Shown: positions 38,817-47,413, numbered from the stretch's first letter. The stretch: DNA of 58,249 nucleotides from Oscillospiraceae bacterium (GCA_015068395.1 SVKP01000020.1:1-58249), one strand, 5' to 3'. Translations and numbers: made by a program. Notes: generated by a model from the sequence alone, not told the origin.

Positions 38817-40301
38817 ATGACAAACAACAACACACAGATCTATCAGGACATAGCCAAGCGCTCCTCCGGCGATATCTACATCGGCGTCGTCGGGCCGGTG
38901 CGCGCGGGGAAGTCCACCTTTATCAAGCGTTTCATGGAGACGCAGGTCATTCCGAACATCGACAACGTGTACCGCCGCGAGCGGGCGAAGGATGAGCTGC
39001 CGCAGAGCGGCTCCGGGCGCATGGTCATGACGGCGGAGCCCAAGTTTGTGCCGGAGGAGGCGGTGGATATCGCGCTCGGCGACGGCGCAACCTGCTCGGT
39101 GCGTCTGATCGACTGCGTGGGCTACATGGTGCCCGGCGCAACCGGGGACACGGACGGGGAGTCGCCGCGCATGGTCTCGACGCCCTGGTCGGAGCACGAG
39201 CTGTCCATGGCGCAGGCGGCGGAGCTGGGAACGAGCCGCGTGATCCGCGAGCACTCGACCATCGGCGTCGTCGTCACGACCGACGGCAGCATCACCGACA
39301 TTCCGCGTGAAGCGTATCTGGAGGCGGAGGGACGCGTGATCCGCGAGCTGCAGGAGATCGGAAAGCCGTTCCTTGTGCTGCTCAACGCCGCAGACCCAGC
39401 CTCCGAACGCGTGCAGGCGATGGCGGAGGACATCGCGCAGACCTACGGCGTGACCTGCCTGCCGGTCAACTGCCTCACGCTGGACGACGCGGCGGTGGAG
39501 GAGATTTTAAAGGCGATCCTCTACGAATTCCCGCTCACGGAGCTGGATATCCGCATCCCGGCGTGGGTTGAGGCGCTGGACGCCGCGCACCCGATCAAGT
39601 GCGGGCTTTACAGGACCATCCGGGAGAGCGCGGAGCATCTGCGGCATATCCGCGAGGTGGGCAGCGCGGTCAAGGCGATGGGGGAGTTCGAGGACATCAG
39701 CGAGGCAAAGGTCACTTCCATCCAGCTCGGCAGCGGCACCGCGGAGGCGGAGCTGCAATTGCCGCGCGCGCTGTTCTATCAGACGCTCAGCGAGCAGTCC
39801 GGCTTCCCGGTTTCGGACGACGGCGACCTCCTTGAGCTGCTCACGCAGCTATCAAGCGTCAAGAGCGAGTACGACAAGGTGGCGCAGGCACTCCGCGACG
39901 CGCGGGAGACCGGCTACGGCATCGTTGTCCCCAGCGTCGACGAGTTGGACCTCGAGGAGCCGGAGATCATGAAGCAGGGCGGCCGCTACGGCGTCAGACT
40001 CAAGGCGAGCGCGCCGTCCATCCACATGATCCGGGCGGATATCGAGACCACGGTTTCTCCCATCGTCGGCAACGAGAAGCAGTCCGAGGAGATGGTAAAC
40101 TATCTCTTACAGGAGTTTGAGGGAGACACCGCGAAGATCTGGCAGTCGAACATCTTTGGGCGCAGCTTCCACGAGATCGTCAACGAGGATCTGCAATCAA
40201 AGCTCAAGCGCGTGCCGGAGGACGCCCGCAAAAAGCTGCGCGAAACGCTGGAGCGCATCATCAATGAGGGCGGCGGGGGACTGATCTGCATCATACTGTA
40301 A
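38817..40301 (+). CDS. spoIVA: Stage IV sporulation protein A (coat ATPase)
   Basis: DIYIGVVGPVRAGKSTFIKRFMETQVIPNI...DCVGYMVPGA. Confidence 0.97.
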   Translation: MTNNNTQIYQDIAKRSSGDIYIGVVGPVRAGKSTFIKRFMETQVIPNIDNVYRRERAKDELPQSGSGRMVMTAEPKFVPEEAVDIALGDGATCSVRLIDCVGYMVPGATGDTDGESPRMVSTPWSEHELSMAQAAELGTSRVIREHSTIGVVVTTDGSITDIPREAYLEAEGRVIRELQEIGKPFLVLLNAADPASERVQAMAEDIAQTYGVTCLPVNCLTLDDAAVEEILKAILYEFPLTELDIRIPAWVEALDAAHPIKCGLYRTIRESAEHLRHIREVGSAVKAMGEFEDISEAKVTSIQLGSGTAEAELQLPRALFYQTLSEQSGFPVSDDGDLLELLTQLSSVKSEYDKVAQALRDARETGYGIVVPSVDELDLEEPEIMKQGGRYGVRLKASAPSIHMIRADIETTVSPIVGNEKQSEEMVNYLLQEFEGDTAKIWQSNIFGRSFHEIVNEDLQSKLKRVPEDARKKLRETLERIINEGGGGLICIIL

Positions 40302-40302
40302 G

Positions 40303-40352
40303 GAAAAAGGACCGCGGCGGAGCCTGTTTGGGCAGTCCGCTGCGGTCCTTTT
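40303..40352 (+). terminator. Intrinsic terminator
   Basis: AAAAAGGACCGCGGCGGA...TCCGCTGCGGTCCTTTT. Confidence 0.85.
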
Positions 40353-40390
40353 ACGCTCTGGTCGGCGGAGCGTCGAGCTGAATAAAAAAT

Positions 40391-40441
40391 GGTTGACAAG
40401 CGTTTAACTGTGTGCTATTGTATGTTAAACGGTTGTCAACC
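40391..40441 (+). promoter_or_regulatory. Promoter embedded in an 18-bp inverted repeat (BlaI-type autoregulatory operator)
   Basis: GGTTGACAAGCGTTTAAC-15 nt-GTTAAACGGTTGTCAACC (17/18 match); TTGACA-17-TATTGT with TGC extended -10. Confidence 0.8.
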
Positions 40442-40465
40442 AATTTTCCTTGGGAGGTCTTGTCT

Positions 40466-40840
40466 ATGAAGATTTCACTGTCAAATATGGAGTGGAAGCT
40501 GATGAACCAGCTCTGGGACCATGCGCCCATGACGCTGATGCAGCTTACACGCGCGCTGGAGGCGGACACCGGCTGGACTAAGCACACGATCATCACGATG
40601 CTTACCCGGCTGGAGGGGAAGGACGCCGTGCGCTGGGAGCAGGTTGGCCGGACACGGCACTACACGCCCGTCATTGCGCGCGAGGACGTGCGGCGTGAAG
40701 AGACGGCAAGCTTTCTCGACCGCGTCTACGGCGGGAAGCTGGGCTTGATGATGAGCGCGCTGGTGGACGACCACGCGCTGACAAAAGAGGACATTAACGA
40801 GCTGTCCGAGATCCTTCGAAAGGCGGGTGAGGAGAGATGA
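40466..40840 (+). CDS. BlaI/MecI/CopY family transcriptional regulator
   Basis: MEWKLMNQLWDHAPMTLMQLTRALEADTGWTKHTIITMLTRLEGKDAVRWEQVGRTRHYTP. Confidence 0.92.
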   Translation: MKISLSNMEWKLMNQLWDHAPMTLMQLTRALEADTGWTKHTIITMLTRLEGKDAVRWEQVGRTRHYTPVIAREDVRREETASFLDRVYGGKLGLMMSALVDDHALTKEDINELSEILRKAGEER

Positions 40841-43212
40841 AGGATATCCTGATTACATCCTCCGTTTTGATCCTGACGATCCTGCTGATCCGTTTTTTCT
40901 TTCGCAGCACGATTGCACGCCGGGCGCAGTACGCGCTTTGGCTGCTGGTGGCGCTGCGGCTGCTGGTTCCCGCCAACCTGCCCGCGATCGAGCATAACGT
41001 TCTGAGCGTGGCGGAGCAGACGGAGACCATACAGAATATCGAAGCGCTGCGCGGCGTCAATTCGATCGAGCACATGGCATCGGGCGCGGTCGAGGGCTAT
41101 GATCGCGGAAGGCTCATGCCCGAGACCCCGGTGACTGTGGCGGAAAATGTCGCACCGGAGCGCTTTGAGCGGATGGAGACCACGCTTGCGATCCGGAATC
41201 TGATCGAGCCGCTGTGGTACGGCGGCATGGCGGTCATGGCGCTATGGTTCCTCGCGGCGAATCTCCGCTTTGCCCGCAGACTGCGGCGCACGCGCGTAGC
41301 GGTGGAGGAGGTTGAGAGCCGTTATCCGGTCTATCTCTGCGACGACATTCCGTCGCCCTGTCTGTTTGGGCTGTTCCGCCCCGCAATCTATGTCACCAGC
41401 GAGGCGGCGAAGGATGAAAACCGCCTGCGCTGCGTCATCGCGCACGAGGAGACCCATGCGCGCCACCTCGATCCGCTCTGGTCGCTGCTGCGCGGCGTAT
41501 GCCTTGTGGTCTACTGGTTCGACCCGCTGGTCTGGCTGGCGGCGTATTGCTCCAAGGCGGACTGCGAGCTCGCCTGCGACGAGGGCGCGCTTTCACGGCT
41601 CGGAGAGCCGGCGCGCACGCCTTACGGTGAGACGCTGCTTGCGCTGATCCCGGTGCAGCGCGGCAAAAATCCCATGCTCACCGCGACAACCATGACGGCG
41701 GGCAAGCGGCAGATGAAGGAGCGCATCCGGCGCATCGCGGAGCACAAGCGCCCCGTTGCCGTCGCGCTTGTCCTTGTGCTGGCGCTGAGCGGTATCGCCT
41801 GTGCGGCGACGTTTACGGGGGCGGAGCGGCATACGCCCGCGGAGGTGAAGACTCCCGCTGCGGAGCAGATCGCGGCTCCCGCGGATGCTGCCTCCGGCGA
41901 AACGGCGGAACCCGCGGCGCTGTTTTCCACCATCGCCGGGGAATACTGGTTCCTCAGCGGCGCGGGCGGCTGGCACTCTGCGCTTTTCCTGAACGAGGAC
42001 GGCAGCTTTTCCGGCGAGTTCCTGGACGGCGACGCAAACGTCACCTATTATTGCGATTTCCGCGGACGTTTTGGCGACGTCTGCCAGATCGACGACTTCA
42101 CCTATGCCATGCGCCTGCTGGAGCTGACGGCGATGCAGACGGAGGGCGAGGAGCTGGGAGAGCAGGACGGCGTCCGCTATGTCGGCGCGTCCCCTTACGG
42201 TATGGAGGATACGGAGGAATTCCTGATCTATCTGCCGGGCAAGCCGGTCAACTCGCTCTCCGAGGAGTTCCGCAGCTGGTACGACAGGGGCTTTTCCTGG
42301 GCGGCTCCGTACAGCGATACGCTTGACACTGTCGGCCTTTGCAACGCGGTACAGCAGTACGGCTGGTTCCCGGCAAAGCTAATCGGCGCAGACGACGCCT
42401 CGCGGCTCCGTTCGCTGATGGAATCGGTCTATACCGCCGACGAAAACGGGAACTATGCGCCGATCTCCCTCTGGCTCTACACCGCCGGCGGCGAGAGCGC
42501 GGTCGAATCAATCGACAACGTGGATGCGCGCCTTGTCAGCAACTTCCCGTTCTTCATGCACTATCTGTTTGACCGCCCGGATGTGACTCTGGAGCCTTCC
42601 GATCTGCCGTGGACCAACGCGGACGTCATTGAGCTGCGGCTACCGTCCACCGGCGACCGCCTGCTCTTCTGGGAGGGCGAGAACTATGTGCGCTGGCTGG
42701 ACGGCAGCAGTGCGGAGCGGGGCTTCCTTCTGACCTATGGCGACGGAGAGACCGTCGCGGGCGATCTGATGCGCGACTGGTACGACGAGGCGGAGATCTC
42801 GGTTCTGCGCAGCAGCTGCAACGCTGACTCAATCATCCCCGACCACGGCCAGACTTATCTGGAGGCGGCGCAGGAGTACTGCGAGCGTTCCGCGAAGATC
42901 CCGCTCATGGCGAGCGAGGGCAGCGCGTATAAGGATACCTTTGCCCGTTCCACCGTAAGTGCAGCCGCGGAAGAAACAGCAAATTTCCGCGCGCAGGGCA
43001 GGATCGATGAGAATACATGGTGCTTTTTCCTGACTAAAGTGTTCGTGCCGGAGAACGAACGGGCGCTTCGCCAGTCAATGGCAGGCAACACCGAAAACTA
43101 CACCGGCAGCGACCCGGACGTGCCGGATGGCGCGTATGTATACTACCGCTGCGGCTATGCCCATCATGAACCGGACGGCTGGCGTTGCGAGGTCGTCGGC
43201 ACGGGCTGGTAA
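40837..43212 (+). CDS. M56 family (BlaR1-type) metallopeptidase with large uncharacterised extracytoplasmic domain
   Basis: VIAHEETHARHLDPLW (HExxH), CELACDEGAL; TM after M56 domain then about 450 aa with no PBP-like motifs seen. Confidence 0.88.
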   Translation: MKDILITSSVLILTILLIRFFFRSTIARRAQYALWLLVALRLLVPANLPAIEHNVLSVAEQTETIQNIEALRGVNSIEHMASGAVEGYDRGRLMPETPVTVAENVAPERFERMETTLAIRNLIEPLWYGGMAVMALWFLAANLRFARRLRRTRVAVEEVESRYPVYLCDDIPSPCLFGLFRPAIYVTSEAAKDENRLRCVIAHEETHARHLDPLWSLLRGVCLVVYWFDPLVWLAAYCSKADCELACDEGALSRLGEPARTPYGETLLALIPVQRGKNPMLTATTMTAGKRQMKERIRRIAEHKRPVAVALVLVLALSGIACAATFTGAERHTPAEVKTPAAEQIAAPADAASGETAEPAALFSTIAGEYWFLSGAGGWHSALFLNEDGSFSGEFLDGDANVTYYCDFRGRFGDVCQIDDFTYAMRLLELTAMQTEGEELGEQDGVRYVGASPYGMEDTEEFLIYLPGKPVNSLSEEFRSWYDRGFSWAAPYSDTLDTVGLCNAVQQYGWFPAKLIGADDASRLRSLMESVYTADENGNYAPISLWLYTAGGESAVESIDNVDARLVSNFPFFMHYLFDRPDVTLEPSDLPWTNADVIELRLPSTGDRLLFWEGENYVRWLDGSSAERGFLLTYGDGETVAGDLMRDWYDEAEISVLRSSCNADSIIPDHGQTYLEAAQEYCERSAKIPLMASEGSAYKDTFARSTVSAAAEETANFRAQGRIDENTWCFFLTKVFVPENERALRQSMAGNTENYTGSDPDVPDGAYVYYRCGYAHHEPDGWRCEVVGTGW

Positions 43213-43234
43213 AACACAAAAAAATAAAGGTATT

Positions 43235-43278
43235 GCACCCTCGCGATAACGCTTCGTGAGGGTGCGCTGCCATTTTTT
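43235..43278 (+). terminator. Probable terminator
   Basis: GCACCCTCGCGA-TAACGC-TTCGTGAGGGTGC followed by ATTTTTT. Confidence 0.6.
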
Positions 43279-43292
43279 GCCCACTTGTAAAC

Positions 43293-43466
43293 GCTCTGAG
43301 CGATTACGGCGGGGAAATCCTAACGTTCTATTACGCTTTCCTCGACGATATCGCGCCGCTGACCGGGAACAACGAGCTGCGGAGCGTTTCTCCTTGCGAA
43401 GCGGCGAAACAGAAAACAGCCGCAAGATGCCTGCCCTATAGAAACGAACATTTTGCATATATTTGA
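43293..43466 (+). pseudogene. Possible decayed coding remnant
   Basis: ALSDYGGEILTFYYAFLDDIAPLTGNNELRSVSPCEAAKQK... to TGA 43464, no convincing start. Confidence 0.3.
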
Positions 43467-43757
43467 GATGTAAAATTTGACCATTCTGACAAATCCGGAA
43501 TGATTGTGATTATTCTTGCCCGATTCCGGGATTCTTGCGCGTTATTTCATGTGGGACGGAACGTTTTTACCGTGCGTTCCGAGCCGCTGCTTTTCAGAAA
43601 AATGAACAAAGTTCAAAAATCATGCAACATATTATTAAAATCTTTCGTCATAAGAAATAATTGATGCATTGCAATCGCTCTTGCCGGTATTAGCCTTGCG
43701 GAAAATCTGATTTGCTTTACCGCGTTTAGATTGAGGCAGAACTATGAGGAGGGCCTG

Positions 43758-44348
43758 ATGAGGAATTTTGTAACGGGGAAACAGATAGGACAGCTGCTGC
43801 TGGGCTGGGCGGCGGTCATGGCGGCGCTGTTCCTTTTGGAGCTTGCAGAGATTGGGAAGCTGGTGCCGGTCCAGGCGCTCGGTATTCTCCTGCGCCCGCT
43901 TTTTGCGATAATTTGCGGCGCGTGGCTCGCACAGCGGCACGCGCGGGGCGTCACGCAGATCGACTGGCGCGGCGTGTGCATTTACATGCTTGCCTGCGTC
44001 ATCCTGCTTCTGGCATTTGCCCTGTATGATAAAAACCTGGGGCTTTTCTGGCTATCCTCCCGCTTAGAAAGGTGGTTTGGCATAGACAGCTTTGACCAGA
44101 TGGCATTTGACTATTTTAACCATGGCGGTATCCGCTGGAATGCACGCTGGATATCCTATTGGTTCCTGATGCTGTGCTATTTTGACGTCTGGCCGTGGGC
44201 GGCGCTCGCGGCAGAGGTGGCGGTCTATCCCATTGCGAAGATCATTTGCATCAAAAGACAGCAGATCAGACGGGAAATCCAGACAATCCTTTCGGAGAGC
44301 ACATTCGCCGGCGGAGCGCGCGCGCCGTCCGGCGGCGAGGAGTATTAA
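43758..44348 (+). CDS. Hypothetical multi-pass membrane protein
   Basis: Continuous 197-aa ORF with about 4 hydrophobic helices, GAGG upstream of ATG. Confidence 0.7.
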   Translation: MRNFVTGKQIGQLLLGWAAVMAALFLLELAEIGKLVPVQALGILLRPLFAIICGAWLAQRHARGVTQIDWRGVCIYMLACVILLLAFALYDKNLGLFWLSSRLERWFGIDSFDQMAFDYFNHGGIRWNARWISYWFLMLCYFDVWPWAALAAEVAVYPIAKIICIKRQQIRREIQTILSESTFAGGARAPSGGEEY

Positions 44349-44394
44349 AGCCTGACGGCGAGACGGCAGCTTAACAAAAGGTATGAAAAAATGC

Positions 44395-44423
44395 TTGCCG
44401 CAGCGCCGGAACGGTGATATCAT
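44395..44423 (+). promoter_or_regulatory. tRNA-Leu promoter
   Basis: TTGCCG-17-TATCAT with TGA extended -10, ending 22 bp before tRNA. Confidence 0.65.
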
Positions 44424-44445
44424 AGCTTAGTGAAATGAATACTGT

Positions 44446-44528
44446 GCGGGTATGGCGGAATTGGCAGACGCGGCGGATTTAGGTTCCGTTGGGCGACCAT
44501 GCAGGTTCGAGTCCTGTTACCCGCACCA
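44446..44528 (+). tRNA. tRNA-Leu (anticodon UAG), encoded CCA
   Basis: GCGGGTA/TACCCGC acceptor, D-loop TTGGCAGA, anticodon TAG, long variable arm, GGTTCGAGTCC T-arm, CCA. Confidence 0.95.
44476..44528 (+). repeat. attL: 53-bp direct repeat (3' part of tRNA-Leu)
   Basis: Identical to 47775-47827: GATTTAGGTTCCGTTGGGCGACCATGCAGGTTCGAGTCCTGTTACCCGCACCA. Confidence 0.95.
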
Positions 44529-44536
44529 CCGAGAGC

Positions 44537-44575
44537 GTGAAGCCTTGAAATCAAAGGATTTTGAGGCTTTTCGCT
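44537..44575. terminator. Imperfect hairpin/terminator at element left end
   Basis: AAGCCTTGAAATC-AAAG-GATTTTGAGGCTTTTC. Confidence 0.5.
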
Positions 44576-44629
44576 TCTTCTGGCGAAACCAATATCCGTC
44601 GCGTCAGCGCCCTTTTTTCTAACACTTTT

Positions 44630-45784
44630 CTAACACCCACCAAACAGGCTTGCGGAGATGTTGTCGGTCAGTGCCTGCTTTCGCGTCGTATCCAGATGAC
44701 CATAGATGTTTGCGGTCATTTGAATATCCGAGTGTCCCATGTACTCCTGCACATCTTTGAGCGTGCAGCCGTTGTTGAGCAGCAGCGACGCACAACTATG
44801 GCGCAGCTCGTGATAGCGAATGTGAGGCAAGCCATTCTTTTTGAGCAGCAGCGCAAAGTGTGAGGTAACGTAATCCGGCGTGAACGGGCGACCATTCACC
44901 CATTTGAAAACGTAGTCGTTTTCAATATAGTCCTTGCCGCATAGCTGGCGGTTTTCCTGTTCGGCTTTTTTCGCATCCTCAAAAATAGCGCGTGCTTCCG
45001 GCGTGAGCGGGAAGGAACGATGGCTTGACTTGTTTTTCGTCCTGTCCTTTTCAATGGTCGTTCCCGTGATTCTCTCGACCGTATGCTTGATGGTCAGGCG
45101 ATTCGCTGCAAAATCTATGCTGTCCCATTTCAGCCCCAACGCCTCGCTGCGCCGCAGACCATAAAGCGCCGTGATTTTGATAAGAGGATAAAGCTCGTCA
45201 CCTTCGATGGCATGAAACAGGGCTTTGAGCTGTTCGGCACTGTAAAAGGTCGATTCGTACCGATGCTTGTGCGGCAACTCCACAAACTGGCATGGATTAG
45301 AGGGTATGAGCCTGTTTTTGACAGCCTCGTTTAAGGTTTGATGGATGACGTTCTTGAACTGGCGCAACGTGGTGGGAGAAACGCCTCCCGCACCTTTCAT
45401 ACGCCCATGCGCGGCTTTTTCGTCAAAGTAGGCTTGCAGCGTTTCTAGCGTTATGTCGCAAAGCTTGATATTTCTTTCCTCAAAGTAGGGGATGACTTGC
45501 GAATTTGCAGCCTGTTCATAGCCGTGATAGGTGACAGCCTCAACGCGGCGCTGCGCGGTTTTGAGCCAGAGCCGGATATAGTCGGCAAAAAGAATGTCGC
45601 TCTTCGCCGTTTCCGACGTCAGCTCATACTCGTGCAGCGTATCGCGCAAAAGCTGTTCCGCCTTGCGCTTGTTGCCCTTGACGGGTAAACCCGTCGCGAT
45701 CCATTTTTGCTTGCGCTTGCCGTTCTCCGTGGTGTTGAGGACGATATAAAACTTGTCGTTTTTGGTTTGCAGACTGCCTGTCAT
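44630..45784 (-). CDS. Tyrosine recombinase/integrase
   Basis: Arm-binding N-term, R...HELRHSCASLLLNNG...VQEYMGHSDIQMTANIYGH catalytic motifs; start MTGSLQTKND. Confidence 0.95.
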   Translation of the reverse strand: MTGSLQTKNDKFYIVLNTTENGKRKQKWIATGLPVKGNKRKAEQLLRDTLHEYELTSETAKSDILFADYIRLWLKTAQRRVEAVTYHGYEQAANSQVIPYFEERNIKLCDITLETLQAYFDEKAAHGRMKGAGGVSPTTLRQFKNVIHQTLNEAVKNRLIPSNPCQFVELPHKHRYESTFYSAEQLKALFHAIEGDELYPLIKITALYGLRRSEALGLKWDSIDFAANRLTIKHTVERITGTTIEKDRTKNKSSHRSFPLTPEARAIFEDAKKAEQENRQLCGKDYIENDYVFKWVNGRPFTPDYVTSHFALLLKKNGLPHIRYHELRHSCASLLLNNGCTLKDVQEYMGHSDIQMTANIYGHLDTTRKQALTDNISASLFGGC

Positions 45785-45821
45785 GTTCTTTCTCCTTTCC
45801 TGACAGCTGGATTGTCTGCTG

Positions 45822-46016
45822 TTACGGTTTGACCACAGTATATCGAGCGGATTGAACAAAGTCAATCACGCAGGATTTCGGAATGATGATCTTGCGCCCA
45901 ATGCGCTTGCAGCCGATCGCGCGGGAGCGTATCAGCTCATAGGCGCTGTTCTTGCCAATGCCGAGCGCTTTGGAAAGCTGCTCGACGCTCATAATGTCGG
46001 GGTACTCGTTGAACAT
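45822..46016 (-). CDS. Excisionase/AlpA-like helix-turn-helix DNA-binding protein
   Basis: MFNEYPDIMSVEQLSKALGIGKNSAYELIRSRAIGCKRIGRKIIIPKSCVIDFVQS. Confidence 0.82.
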   Translation of the reverse strand: MFNEYPDIMSVEQLSKALGIGKNSAYELIRSRAIGCKRIGRKIIIPKSCVIDFVQSARYTVVKP

Positions 46017-46030
46017 GAGCGCACACCCCC

Positions 46031-46960
46031 TCAGAACGGCAGACCGTCCGCGCCTGCAAGCAGCTCGTACACGCCGCCGCTCTCGAAGCGCCGCAGGAAT
46101 GCGCGCCATGTTTCCGGCTCGTCGTGCTGCACATTCGGGTATTGCTGCTCTATGGGAATGTTGCTGACAAGGAAAACCGTTTCATAACATGCCACCTTGT
46201 CGCCGTAGCGGCAGGGAAGCATGAGCGGGTAGCCGTCCAGATATTTCAGCATATCCTTGGTCGGCAAGTCGCTGCGGAACTCGTCAAACAGAATGACCGC
46301 CTCGCCGTGATAGGCGTCGAACGGATGCCCGTAATTCGTCACGCGGTATACATTCTCATAACCGTACTTTTCCATGATGGAGCGTGTCTTGCCGACGCCC
46401 GTCTTGCCCCACAGGTATGTAACGGACAGATTGCGGTATTCCTTGCGATATCGCCTCTCTAAAAGCGTCTGGCGCATTTCGTTGAGGCTGCGGAGGTTCT
46501 TCATCCATGAGGGGAACGCGCGCACGATTTCCTCATTGCTTGCGCCATCGTCGAGCATGGAAAGCACCTGCTCGCTCTGCGTTTCGCGCTTGTCGCTCTC
46601 CTGTGGCAGCTCGCCGGATTCCTCAAAGGTGTCCGGCAAGTTGGTCTCATGCTTTGCATCCGCGAGCCATTTGCCCTCTTTGCGGATATAGTCGCGGTTT
46701 TCCCTGTGACTGCCCTTTGCGTTCTCGATGTGCGCGCCATAGAAACGCTGCTGCATGGTTGAGAACTCGACGGCATTTCTGAACGCTGCATACAGATGGG
46801 TGTGCGGCGTCTGCTGCTCACCTATTTCGTCACACAAACACCAATAGACGCAGCCGGAAAACCCGTTCAGCGTCGTTTTAATGACCTCGTGAGAAAACCC
46901 GTGGTCAGCGGGATTGTTAAAGGTGAGCTGATACTTGCGATAAGCTGCACTGCGTGCCAT
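46031..46960 (-). CDS. rep: CRESS-DNA type replication initiator (HUH endonuclease + SF3 helicase)
   Basis: Motif I YQLTFNNP, motif II TPHTHLYAAF, motif III NRDYIRKEG, Walker A WGKTGVGKT, Walker B AVILFDEF, motif C VFLVSN. Confidence 0.9.
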   Translation of the reverse strand: MARSAAYRKYQLTFNNPADHGFSHEVIKTTLNGFSGCVYWCLCDEIGEQQTPHTHLYAAFRNAVEFSTMQQRFYGAHIENAKGSHRENRDYIRKEGKWLADAKHETNLPDTFEESGELPQESDKRETQSEQVLSMLDDGASNEEIVRAFPSWMKNLRSLNEMRQTLLERRYRKEYRNLSVTYLWGKTGVGKTRSIMEKYGYENVYRVTNYGHPFDAYHGEAVILFDEFRSDLPTKDMLKYLDGYPLMLPCRYGDKVACYETVFLVSNIPIEQQYPNVQHDEPETWRAFLRRFESGGVYELLAGADGLPF

Positions 46961-47076
46961 AAATACTCCTTTCTTGTTCGGCTGACATCACTCCTTTCTT
47001 TTCTTTTACGCCGTCTTACTACGTTTCTACCGCGCGGCGCGTTCTTTTCATTCATGGTGATGTACACATTTTACTG

Positions 47077-47107
47077 CGTTGCACGGGTAATACTTCGCCG
47101 TGCAACG
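47077..47107 (-). other. Putative rolling-circle replication origin stem-loop
   Basis: Perfect 10-bp stem CGTTGCACGG/CCGTGCAACG; on minus strand the 11-nt loop is CGAAGTATTAC containing nonanucleotide AAGTATTAC. Confidence 0.8.
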
Positions 47108-47156
47108 TGGGCGCGCGGTTCCGCGAGGCAAGCCTTCCGCGGAACCCGCGCGCCAC
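47107..47156. other. Long imperfect GC-rich hairpin adjacent to origin
   Basis: GTGGGCGCGCGGTTCCGCGAGG...CCTTCCGCGGAACCCGCGCGCCAC. Confidence 0.6.
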
Positions 47157-47161
47157 GCTTG

Positions 47162-47413
47162 CTACTGCTGTTTCTTAATGGCGTTCATAAACTTGTCGTA
47201 TGTACTCTCGTAGTCCTTGGGGTCTACCGATTTAACCAAATCCATGAAATCAAGCATTGTCCTGGCTTCCTTCTCGGCGTTTAGCTGCCGGACAATGAGC
47301 TGCAAGCAAGCTGTCGCGTCATTTTCAAGCCCATTTTCCGCTTTGTACGTCTGTATGCGCTCATAGATTTTGTCCGATACGGTCAGGTTAATGCGCTTCT
47401 TGGTTGACGGCAT
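47162..47413 (-). CDS. Small ribbon-helix-helix/CopG-like protein (83 aa)
   Basis: MPSTKKRINLTVSDKIYERIQTYKAENGLENDATACLQLIVRQL; N-term beta strand then two helices. Confidence 0.6.
   Translation of the reverse strand: MPSTKKRINLTVSDKIYERIQTYKAENGLENDATACLQLIVRQLNAEKEARTMLDFMDLVKSVDPKDYESTYDKFMNAIKKQQ

Noticed and set aside
46796-47284. 162-aa plus-strand ORF across the rep 5' end and origin
   Set aside because: Overlaps rep, origin hairpins and the RHH-like gene antisense; no SD and no coherent domain pattern.
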